A DNA stretch of 41,491 nt from a virus. Numbering within the stretch: the first letter of the stretch is position 1; each line of letters starts with the position of its first letter. The position numbers were made by a program, and so were the translations under genes. The stretch is taken from the IMG/VR virus record IMGVR_UViG_3300028610_000201, positions 1 to 41,491 of that record. One strand, given 5' to 3'. The notes under the pieces were generated by a model. It had not been told where the DNA came from. It made no database searches and was given only the letters and a program-made list of their open reading frames with translations. Positions 30,536 through 36,838 of the stretch are shown piece after piece.

Positions 30536-31882
30536 ATGAAGAAATTGATTTTAGTTTTACTGTGTCTGTCATTGTTTGTATCAGTGGCATTCGCAGACAG
30601 AGGCAAAGAGGAACCGATCAAAATTATCATGATTCATGGGTACGCTGATTATTACCAGCCGATGTTGGACGAATGGTCAGCTGAGCATCCTGAAGCTGAG
30701 TTTGTATGGGTGCCAAAGGGTTCGGGCATAGTGGCTGCTGAGGCATTGATAGCAGCGAAAGAACCGCCGAACCTTTTCATTGCGACACCGGGCGGGATAG
30801 GGAAATATCTTGTGCCTGGGTTTGCTGCGGAACTGTCACAGTACCTTGATCTGTCAGATTTCAAAGACGGCGCTTATGACATTTTCGTCCGTGATGGTGG
30901 CGTTTATGGCCTGCCAGTGACGTATGCGGTAAACGCTTTCAGTATCAACTTGACGCTTGCTGAGGCGGTCGGTATCGACATAAGCCGGTATCTTGACCGT
31001 GATATGCTGTCGATAGAAGAGTTCACACAGTTCTGTCAGGCGATTAAAGATAATGCACCTGAAGGGTACTATGGGACGGCTATATGGGCAGGTAATAGGG
31101 GATCACAGCAGATCAACCTTCACTGGTTGACAGCGTTCGGGGCTACCGTATTTGAGAACGGCGATTATACGAAAACCACGCTGAACTCACCAGAAGCTGC
31201 ACAGGGAATGAACTACATGAAGTTCCTTGTGGACAGCGGATTCGCACCACCGGAAGCGCCAGTGCTTGACGACGACGAAGCCATAGCAATATGGGCGTCA
31301 GGTAAAATCGGCGGGTTGTGGGCGAGAGCAGGCGGTTGGCTTGGCATGATAGACAACGCGGTATCACAGGGTATGTCTGATAGCGACGAGAGGCACGATC
31401 ACATGTTCATGACTTGGCCGGTAGCTGACGGAGTCAAGAGTAACCCGATGTCGTTCGGCGGAGCAGCAGGGCTTGTGATAGCAACAGGCGATCCTGAGAT
31501 AGACGCACTGGCTGCCAGTCTGTTAGATACAATGACAGGCGCTGATGCACAGATGAAGACTATCGCACCGGGAGCCGGGTACACTACACGGCATTCTGCG
31601 TTACAGCCACCACAGGACAACTGGCCAGCAAGCGCACACGTCAACATGGAGACCTATAATGCGGCAACAGAGTATGACGAGGGCTTTGAGCAATACACAA
31701 AGATTAGCGACCTGTGGGACGAATACGGCCCGCTGGACCTGGGCCAGTCGACAGTTTACAATTCAGCGTTGACCGCCGAATGGCTGGCTGTTTTTCAGCC
31801 GTTCATGCTGGGCGAGATAACAGCCGAGGAAGCACTGGCAACGTTTGAAAAGAAGTACAATAAGATATTAGCAGGCGAATAG
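30536..31882 (+). CDS. Periplasmic sugar-type solute-binding protein of an ABC importer
   Basis: 448 aa behind AACGGAGGGCAG. Signal peptide residues 1-20 with cleavage after 'VAFA'; no lipobox cysteine follows, so the mature protein should be free in the periplasm of a diderm. Two-lobed family 1 binding-protein pattern (SBP_bac_1): 'KIIMIHGYADYYQPMLDEW', 'NLFIATPGG', 'YGLPVTYAVNAFSINLTL', a Trp-rich 'AIWASGKIGGLWARAGGW' and C-terminal 'AEEALATFEKKYNKIL'. The fold binds mono-, oligosaccharides or glycerol phosphates and hands them to the permease pair encoded downstream. The carbohydrate is not predictable here. Confidence 0.85.
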   Translation: MKKLILVLLCLSLFVSVAFADRGKEEPIKIIMIHGYADYYQPMLDEWSAEHPEAEFVWVPKGSGIVAAEALIAAKEPPNLFIATPGGIGKYLVPGFAAELSQYLDLSDFKDGAYDIFVRDGGVYGLPVTYAVNAFSINLTLAEAVGIDISRYLDRDMLSIEEFTQFCQAIKDNAPEGYYGTAIWAGNRGSQQINLHWLTAFGATVFENGDYTKTTLNSPEAAQGMNYMKFLVDSGFAPPEAPVLDDDEAIAIWASGKIGGLWARAGGWLGMIDNAVSQGMSDSDERHDHMFMTWPVADGVKSNPMSFGGAAGLVIATGDPEIDALAASLLDTMTGADAQMKTIAPGAGYTTRHSALQPPQDNWPASAHVNMETYNAATEYDEGFEQYTKISDLWDEYGPLDLGQSTVYNSALTAEWLAVFQPFMLGEITAEEALATFEKKYNKILAGE

Positions 31883-31889
31883 TAAAAGG

Positions 31890-32023
31890 TAGTCGGTGGC
31901 GGAAGTATCATTTGCGCGCTGGGCAAGGGCAGCCCTTAGAATGATTAGACGCTATAGACGTAGGTAACTCGTTATCTTGAAAGGCGGAAGTTACCGTGTA
32001 GGGTTCGAATCCCTCCCGACTAA
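31890..32023 (+). tRNA. tRNA-like element 1 (Leu-like, D-loop insertion)
   Basis: A 7-bp acceptor stem (31890-31896 with 32016-32022) and a T arm with canonical TTCGAAT loop (31999-32015) are clear. 'TGGCGGAA' and 'TAGACGC' look like the two halves of a leucine-type D arm, but 40 bases lie between them, closed by a 6-bp hairpin (ATCATT/AATGAT, 31907-31912 with 31940-31945). I cannot draw a standard anticodon stem with a 7-base loop. The total length of 134 nt is far above 73-90. No CCA is encoded. It may be a decayed or insertion-bearing tRNA, or a tRNA mimic. Confidence 0.45.
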
Positions 32024-32036
32024 ATAAGTTTTAAAG

Positions 32037-32144
32037 GTGACGGTGGCGTATTGGTAAGCGCCCGTGCTTGCAGGTTCAAAGACCATCCTGCTGGTAGACG
32101 GTAAACAAGTAAAGTGTCAGGTGGTTCGATTCCACCCCGTCACC
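32037..32144 (+). tRNA. tRNA-like element 2 (extended anticodon arm)
   Basis: A 7-bp acceptor stem (32037-32043 with 32137-32143, extendable by one pair), a canonical T arm (GGTGG-TTCGATT-CCACC, 32120-32136) and a plausible D arm (GCG, loop with GGTAA, CGC). Instead of a normal anticodon arm there is a long hairpin 32062-32101 (CCGT/ACGG at the base, GCAGG/CCTGC at the top, 12-base loop). Length 108 nt. A GCA triplet after TT is present, but without the pairing stem an identity cannot be assigned. It abuts the start of a permease remnant. Confidence 0.45.
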
Positions 32145-32145
32145 A

Positions 32146-32247
32146 ATGAAGGGCAAACGCACAATTCTGTTTTTCCTCTTAGGGCCAGGGGTTGCATTCT
32201 ATCCTGTACGCAACCCCTGTTATATAAGGACTGAATATGCCACATAA
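32146..32247 (+). pseudogene. Orphan N-terminus of an ABC permease
   Basis: ATG 32146 opens a frame whose first 18 residues (MKGKRTILFFLLGPGVAF) match the N-terminus of the permease at 32628 (MKGKKSILLMLLGPGAIF), 12 of 18 identical, although most codons differ. After residue 18 homology stops at a 10-bp hairpin, and the frame ends at 32247 inside the HNH gene. This looks like the original permease start, cut off by insertion of the HNH gene. No ribosome site precedes it; the tRNA-like element ends 2 bases upstream. Confidence 0.7.
32186..32219 (+). promoter_or_regulatory. 10-bp hairpin upstream of HNH gene
   Basis: CAGGGGTTGC (32186-32195) pairs perfectly with 32210-32219 around a 14-base loop. 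It is followed by TTATATAAGGA, so it ends about 7 bases before the HNH ribosome site. Hairpins near the start of free-standing homing endonuclease genes in T-even phages control their expression. A similar role, or partial termination, is possible. No T run. Confidence 0.5.
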
Positions 32248-32638
32248 ATACAAGGAAGACCGAAACGCTCAATGTCGCCGGCACAGAGCAAAGAATGTAG
32301 AAAAATTTCGGGAGAAAGATCGTTTATATAGACTGAACAATCCGTTAATATGTAAAATAAGAGTGAGGGAAGCGCAAGTAAAAAAAAGAATGCTGGTATT
32401 GAATCACTATGGTTGTAAATGTCAATGGCCGGAGGGGTGTGATGTTACGGATCCAGATATGCTACAAGTTGATCACATTAATGGGGGAGGCAATAAACAC
32501 AGAAAGGAAATAAATAAAATCTTCTTCAACTGGTTGATTGATAATGATTTCCCTCCGGGATTCCGACTTCTCTGCGCAAACCATAATGTGAAACATAGGT
32601 CAAATTTGCAACGGGAGAAGCGAGAACGTGAAGGGTAA
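32237..32638 (+). CDS. HNH homing-type endonuclease inserted at permease start
   Basis: 133 aa behind AAGGA. The N-terminal ~50 residues are basic and probably bind DNA. 'CKCQWPEGC', then 'LQVDHINGGGNKHR' (about residues 82-95), and 'LLCANHNVKHR' near the end make a complete HNH motif with the structural cysteines. AT-rich compared with the permease genes. Its last codons overlap the GTG start of the permease by 11 bases, so the endonuclease gene supplies the new start region for the gene it interrupts, as expected for a mobile gene that keeps its target functional. Confidence 0.8.
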   Translation: MPHKYKEDRNAQCRRHRAKNVEKFREKDRLYRLNNPLICKIRVREAQVKKRMLVLNHYGCKCQWPEGCDVTDPDMLQVDHINGGGNKHRKEINKIFFNWLIDNDFPPGFRLLCANHNVKHRSNLQREKREREG

Positions 32639-33476
32639 AAAATCAATACTGCTGATGCTTCTCGGCCCCGGCGCAATTTTCATAATATTATTCACCGTCC
32701 TGCCCTTTATTTTTATGTTCGAGCTTTCTTTCTTTCAGACGAACTATATATCCAGTGAGTTCGTTAAGTTGAAACATTTTACTAACACGTTTACAGACCC
32801 GGAATATTTAAAGGTGTTTGTATCATCACTGATATACGCGGGGGGGATATGTTTAGTAACTACGTTTACACCACTTGTATTCGCCCTACTTGCATACGAT
32901 ACAAAACGGTGGATGCAGAACTATACGAAATTCATTTTCTTTGTACCGAGCTTCACCTCTGGCGTGATTATGACAATGGTATGGCGGTATATATTCCAAC
33001 CGAGAACCGGCCTGATAACATACTTAACTGGATTGGTAGGGATACAGCCTGTGATGTGGATGGCCAACAGGTCGACGGCTATCGCAGGCATTAGCATAAT
33101 GACGATATCAGGTATAATGGGGGTGCCGTTATTAATATACATGTCAAGTATATTGAGTATAAACCCGGAAGTATTCGACGCAGCCCGGATAGACGGCGCT
33201 TCTCGTTTTCAAACCAAGACACGAATTGTTATTCCCATGCTGGGCCCGTCAGTACTTTTGGTAATTCTTATAACGATGATGTCAGGATTTTTCATCATGG
33301 AAACGATCCTCTTGATGACGGGAGGCGGGTACGGTACACAGACGTTTATATTTAACATATTCGACGAGGGCATAAACAACGGTAAAGTCGGCCTGGCGTC
33401 AGCACGTAACGTGATAATGTTCTTTGTAATAATGTTTATGGTATTCATAAAACGTAAAGTGGAGGCACGGAGATGA
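32628..33476 (+). CDS. Sugar ABC importer permease, MalF/UgpA-type
   Basis: 282 aa from GTG 32628. Six membrane helices: one N-terminal at about residues 10-32 and five in the core (for example 'LIYAGGICLVTTFTPLVFAL' and 'MFFVIMFMVFIK'). The coupling EAA loop is intact at about residues 178-198 ('EVFDAARIDGASRFQTKTRI'), the site that contacts the ATPase. Belongs to binding-protein-dependent permeases (PF00528). It pairs with the permease at 33640. The first 18 codons are a recoded version of the remnant at 32146. No ATPase gene exists in this genome. Confidence 0.85.
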   Translation: MKGKKSILLMLLGPGAIFIILFTVLPFIFMFELSFFQTNYISSEFVKLKHFTNTFTDPEYLKVFVSSLIYAGGICLVTTFTPLVFALLAYDTKRWMQNYTKFIFFVPSFTSGVIMTMVWRYIFQPRTGLITYLTGLVGIQPVMWMANRSTAIAGISIMTISGIMGVPLLIYMSSILSINPEVFDAARIDGASRFQTKTRIVIPMLGPSVLLVILITMMSGFFIMETILLMTGGGYGTQTFIFNIFDEGINNGKVGLASARNVIMFFVIMFMVFIKRKVEARR

Positions 33477-33643
33477 ATGATAAAGTTGTGAAAAAGACAG
33501 AAATCGGTGTATATGAAGCAGTGATGGAAATACTGAACTTCATTAATTTAATTGTTACAACGTCAGATAAAGAAACTGCACTGCAGGTATTAGATAAAAT
33601 GAGAGATACGGTAAATGACAGGCTGGTAGAATTGCAAAAATGA
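33473..33643 (+). CDS. Small helical protein between the permeases
   Basis: 56 aa. ATG 33473 overlaps the preceding stop and the stop overlaps the next start (ATGA at both ends), so it is translated with the permeases. Helical, acidic/lysine-rich, no membrane segment and no cysteine. AT-rich. Bacterial MalF-MalG pairs do not normally have a gene between them. It may be a phage addition. Unknown function. Confidence 0.5.
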   Translation: MNDKVVKKTEIGVYEAVMEILNFINLIVTTSDKETALQVLDKMRDTVNDRLVELQK

Positions 33644-34494
33644 AATACGTAATAATATTCCTATTCACTATTTTGCTGATATTTCCAATTTACTGGATGT
33701 TCAGCGGTAGCATACAAGACCTCGGTATGTTGATGAAAACACCACCGAACTGGATACCGAAAAACGTTACGTTAGCAAACTTTCAGCATTTGGCTGATGT
33801 TAGCCTGGAGGGGATGTATACTACAGCTAAGGAGGGCGGGTCGAGAGCGTTGCCGGTATGGACGATTAACACGTTCCTTATATTCGCCATGAAATGTTCT
33901 ATCAGCATATTGCTGGTATCAACAGCCGGGTACGCGTTTGCTGTGTATCGGTTCCGTCATAAGAACTGGCTGCTCCTGTTTTTTATCGTTGGTATGTTTC
34001 TCGGCCCGGCGGTAACGATAGTGCCGGATTATGTTGTAGTTAAACGGCTGGGGCTATCCGGTACATGGTGGGGTGTCGTGCTGCCGTTTGCTTATATGCC
34101 TGTCGGGATGTACATATTTAAAAATTATGTAGAAACAATACCGAGCGAGATGATTGACGCAGCGCGGATTGACGGTGCTGGGGAGTACCGAATACTGTTT
34201 CGAATCATGATGCCGTTATGCAAGCCGGTGATGGGGGTCCTGGTTGTGCTGACGGCGCTCGGTACGTTGCAGGACTATATTTGGACGTTGCTGATGATAC
34301 CGGAAAGGGAGAAACAAACGCTGATGGTAGGGATCATCGAAGAGGTACAGAAAGCGTCGGCGCTGTCAGGTGGCCGTAACCCGATAGGGATATCATTAGC
34401 AGGCGGCGTGATAATATTCATACCGCTGTTTCTAATATTTCTATTCTGTCAGCGGTACTTTATTAAAGGGCTGACACTGGGGGGCATTAAGTGA
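33640..34494 (+). CDS. Sugar ABC importer permease, MalG/UgpE-type
   Basis: 284 aa, six membrane helices, beginning 'YVIIFLFTILLIFPIYWMF', the usual first helix of MalG-like subunits. 'FAVYRFRHKNWL' follows helix 2, and the EAA loop 'SEMIDAARIDGAGEYRILFR' lies near residues 166-186. The C-terminal 'CQRYFIKGLTLGGIK' is typical of this subunit ('F..G...GAVK'). Together with the MalF-type subunit it forms the membrane channel. A host MsmK/MalK-type ATPase is required for transport. The stop overlaps the next gene (GTGA). Confidence 0.85.
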   Translation: MKYVIIFLFTILLIFPIYWMFSGSIQDLGMLMKTPPNWIPKNVTLANFQHLADVSLEGMYTTAKEGGSRALPVWTINTFLIFAMKCSISILLVSTAGYAFAVYRFRHKNWLLLFFIVGMFLGPAVTIVPDYVVVKRLGLSGTWWGVVLPFAYMPVGMYIFKNYVETIPSEMIDAARIDGAGEYRILFRIMMPLCKPVMGVLVVLTALGTLQDYIWTLLMIPEREKQTLMVGIIEEVQKASALSGGRNPIGISLAGGVIIFIPLFLIFLFCQRYFIKGLTLGGIK

Positions 34495-34850
34495 GCGAGC
34501 CAAAGATGTTCTCCTGCCGTGACTGCCATTATGTCGCTATAGCAGTAATAGCCGACCATCGTAAATGTGAGCACCCGTGTATAGCCGAGGCCGATCTTGA
34601 AGGCGACGGGCTCAAGAACTTTACGAAGGTTGACTGGAAAAAGATATTCGTTATCGTCAACGAGATACTGCAACTTGATATCACGGTGATCAACGGGGAA
34701 GTGCCGAACTTTGATTTCCCGAACAAGTTTGACACGGTATGGATAACGGGATGCCGAGGGTACAAGCAGTCAACACAGGGCAAGGGGTGGAACAAGATAA
34801 CGTCCGATACGTACTCAGGCGAAAACGTCGACGAGTCAATGGGGGACTGA
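34491..34850 (+). CDS. Cys/His-rich tandem paralog 1
   Basis: 119 aa from GTG 34491. FSCxxC at residues 7-12, C26-x-H28-P29, 'LEGDGL..FT..DW.K' and a final 'VWITGC.GY' (Cys near residue 84). The same residues occur at the same positions in the next two paralogs, so the Cys/His set is probably a metal site. The C-terminal ~30 residues are unique. It is coupled to the MalG-like permease, so it is produced with the importer. Confidence 0.65.
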   Translation: MSEPKMFSCRDCHYVAIAVIADHRKCEHPCIAEADLEGDGLKNFTKVDWKKIFVIVNEILQLDITVINGEVPNFDFPNKFDTVWITGCRGYKQSTQGKGWNKITSDTYSGENVDESMGD

Positions 34851-35176
34851 TGAAAGAGTTACACTTTTTCAGCTGTATAAACTGCGAACACGCGACCATG
34901 GTAAACGGTATTATATACCTGGAATGTGCGCACCCCGAGGTTGCTAAAATGAACTTCGAGGGCGACGGTGTTGAATCGTACACACCGGAGGACTGGCTGA
35001 AAGTCGATGAGCTGGCAAACAATCGGTTGCAAATGAGGACAATGACAATGGGCGACCAGACAATACACGGGTTCGAGTTCCCGTTCAAGTACGATCCGAT
35101 AATGATAATATCCTGCGGGGCGTTCAAGCAACGTGATCACGAAGAATATATGGTATACAAGGGAAAGAAGCGGTGA
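34850..35176 (+). CDS. Cys/His-rich tandem paralog 2
   Basis: 108 aa from ATG 34850 (TGATG overlap). FSCxxC at 7-12, C26-x-HP, 'FEGDGVESYTPEDWLKVDEL', 'FEFPFKYDPIMIISC'. Same order and spacing as its neighbours, and the only member with a short basic tail. The family fold is unknown; a compact metal-binding domain with one central helix is inferred. Confidence 0.65.
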   Translation: MKELHFFSCINCEHATMVNGIIYLECAHPEVAKMNFEGDGVESYTPEDWLKVDELANNRLQMRTMTMGDQTIHGFEFPFKYDPIMIISCGAFKQRDHEEYMVYKGKKR

Positions 35177-35346
35177 AGATAGAGGACGAGAATAGAATAG
35201 AGTTTGAAGATGGTAGTTTCATCACTGTGGATTCAAATGGTAGAATATTAATAGAAATATTGAAAGAACTTCGGAATATTAGAGAAATAGCAGAATCTCA
35301 AAAGAAATGGCGAATGTTCAGAGAAGGTAAGTTTGATAATGAGTGA
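35173..35346 (+). CDS. Small helical protein between paralogs
   Basis: 57 aa from GTG 35173 (GTGA overlap); stop overlaps the following start. It has an N-terminal beta hairpin ('IEFEDGSFITVDSNGRI') and a C-terminal helix ('ILKELRNIREIAESQKKW'), AT-rich. It resembles small phage proteins with no assigned role. Overlaps at both ends support translation. Confidence 0.5.
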   Translation: MKIEDENRIEFEDGSFITVDSNGRILIEILKELRNIREIAESQKKWRMFREGKFDNE

Positions 35347-35668
35347 AACAACGTTTTTCAGCTGTCACGATTGCTGTCACAAAGAGAAAGCAAAGAACCC
35401 GATATGGTCAAGGTGCGGTCATCCTGCCGTTGACGCTATAGAGCTTGAAGGGTATGGTATAGAAACGTACACTGCCGATGATCGTGTAAAACTGGACCAT
35501 CTGGTCAACGATGTATTGAGACTGAGGCTGGTCAATGCTGGCGAGAAAAAGATAATACCGAACTTTGAGTTTCCGTTTCAATACGAGGCGGTGTGGATAG
35601 CGTCCTGCAAAGGGTACGATAGGCACGGGAAGAAAGAACTTAAAATGTGGAAAAGTGGGCAAAACTAA
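35339..35668 (+). CDS. Cys/His-rich tandem paralog 3
   Basis: 109 aa from ATG 35339. FSCxxCC at 7-13, C26-x-HP, 'LEGYGIETYTADDRVKLDHL', 'FEFPFQYEAVWIASCKGY'. The closest relatives in the window are paralogs 1 and 2. Its third codon positions differ widely from theirs, so the duplications are old. The stop overlaps the next start (TAATG). Confidence 0.65.
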   Translation: MSETTFFSCHDCCHKEKAKNPIWSRCGHPAVDAIELEGYGIETYTADDRVKLDHLVNDVLRLRLVNAGEKKIIPNFEFPFQYEAVWIASCKGYDRHGKKELKMWKSGQN

Positions 35669-35913
35669 TGGCAAAAGTATATTGCAATTTATGTAAGTGG
35701 CATAGATGTTATCATAATGGTGAAGAAAAGGTTCATGAATGTATACACGAAGATAATAAAGCGATGGTTGATACATGGCTAATGACAAAACTTCAACAAC
35801 GGGTACATCCGAAAGAAAGAAATCAATGGAATAATTGTAAATGGTATGAAGATTTACCAGACAAAGAGAAGACGCTTGGATTAAAACCAAAATATGCACC
35901 GGGGTTATCATGA
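35668..35913 (+). CDS. Divergent Cys/His-rich protein
   Basis: 81 aa from ATG 35668. CNLC at residues 6-9, then 'ECIHED' (C25-x-H27) and 'NNCKWYED' near the end. The ligand order C-x2-C, C-x-H, C is that of the three upstream paralogs, but the 'LEGdG..T' centre is missing and codon use is AT-rich. It may be a fourth, reduced member or an unrelated zinc protein. Stop overlaps the next start (ATGA). Confidence 0.55.
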   Translation: MAKVYCNLCKWHRCYHNGEEKVHECIHEDNKAMVDTWLMTKLQQRVHPKERNQWNNCKWYEDLPDKEKTLGLKPKYAPGLS

Positions 35914-36647
35914 AAAAGTTACCAGCGATAATTATCGCACGAGGCGGTAGCAAACGCACGCCACGGAAGAATGTATTACCGTTCTGTGGCAAGCCATTGG
36001 TAGAGTGGTCGATAATACAGGCTCAGGCGTCCGAGGGTTGCTCTCCTGTGGTTTTAAGCACTGATGACGATGAGATTGCCGATATCGGCGATAGATGCGG
36101 TGTGGTGGTCTTACGGCGTCCTGTGATGCCTGACGAGACTTCTGGTGCTGTAGCGTTCGATATTGCGATAGACCAGTTGCGTGGTAATGGCGTCAAGTTT
36201 GATTCATTCATATCACTGTTGGCTACCGGCCCGTTACGGCTGCCGTGGAATTTGGATAGTGCGATATACAAATACTGGAGATTTGCGTACCCACGAAGGA
36301 CACAGGTTATATCAGGGTTACAGGTTGTACCGGCGATGCACATACCCGGCAAGATGGGTGGTGACTGGTATCGGCAATGGTATTATAAGGCGAACGAAAT
36401 CGGTATGATGGACATAGGTTTATTTTCAATATGCGACGTGGACAGCTACCGGGCGTGTATGCAACGGGTACACGGTGACGCGAAACACTTATTAAAAACC
36501 AGACGGCTTGTGGAAAAGGTTCATCCGTATAGTATATTTTACAAATGCAAGCCGTGGCAACAGACAGACATAGACTACCCGGACGAGTTCGAGTTCGCCG
36601 AGGTACTATTTAAACATTTTATTCTTGACAAGGGGTATTATCAATGA
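35910..36647 (+). CDS. CMP-sialic-acid-synthetase-like cytidylyltransferase
   Basis: 245 aa. The nucleotide-binding opening 'IIARGGSKRTPRKNVLPF' (about residues 8-25) with 'GKPLVEWSI' is characteristic of the NeuA/KdsB family (PF02348), enzymes that activate sialic acid-like or other nonulosonic sugars with CTP. 'VVLSTDDDEIADI' near residue 48 and 'RRPVMPDETSG' near 70 are further conserved steps. Length is normal. It is adjacent to the DUF115 gene, which could use the product. No enzyme that makes the sugar is present, so a host pathway must supply the substrate. Confidence 0.85.
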   Translation: MKKLPAIIIARGGSKRTPRKNVLPFCGKPLVEWSIIQAQASEGCSPVVLSTDDDEIADIGDRCGVVVLRRPVMPDETSGAVAFDIAIDQLRGNGVKFDSFISLLATGPLRLPWNLDSAIYKYWRFAYPRRTQVISGLQVVPAMHIPGKMGGDWYRQWYYKANEIGMMDIGLFSICDVDSYRACMQRVHGDAKHLLKTRRLVEKVHPYSIFYKCKPWQQTDIDYPDEFEFAEVLFKHFILDKGYYQ

Positions 36648-36838
36648 GCGATAATATTGAAGAATTGAAAAATGAAATATTTGAAGTTAAAATATCCCCG
36701 TCTGGTATTCATTATACATACGATTTAAAACATCAATTAACGATATTACAAGATAAGACGAATGAAATGATTCGAGCTATTAATGAACTTAAAGAGAGGG
36801 AACGCAATGAGCGACAAAGAAATAACCAGCGGTATTAA
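36644..36838 (+). CDS. Small coiled-coil protein
   Basis: 64 aa, ATGA overlap with the cytidylyltransferase. Charged helices with heptad spacing ('LTILQDKTNEMIRAINELKE'), ending in Arg/Asn-rich residues. Its last 32 bases overlap the start of the DUF115 gene. AT-rich. Could be a linker or chaperone for its neighbours. Unknown. Confidence 0.5.
   Translation: MSDNIEELKNEIFEVKISPSGIHYTYDLKHQLTILQDKTNEMIRAINELKERERNERQRNNQRY

Noticed and set aside
31890-32144. Functional standard tRNAs with assigned anticodons
   Set aside because: Acceptor and T arms are good, but no 5-bp anticodon stem with a 7-base loop could be drawn. I keep them as tRNA-like only.
31890-32236. Group I intron or IscB-associated HEARO RNA upstream of the HNH gene
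   Set aside because: I cannot find group I core segments, and the HNH protein is too short and lacks the RuvC part of IscB.
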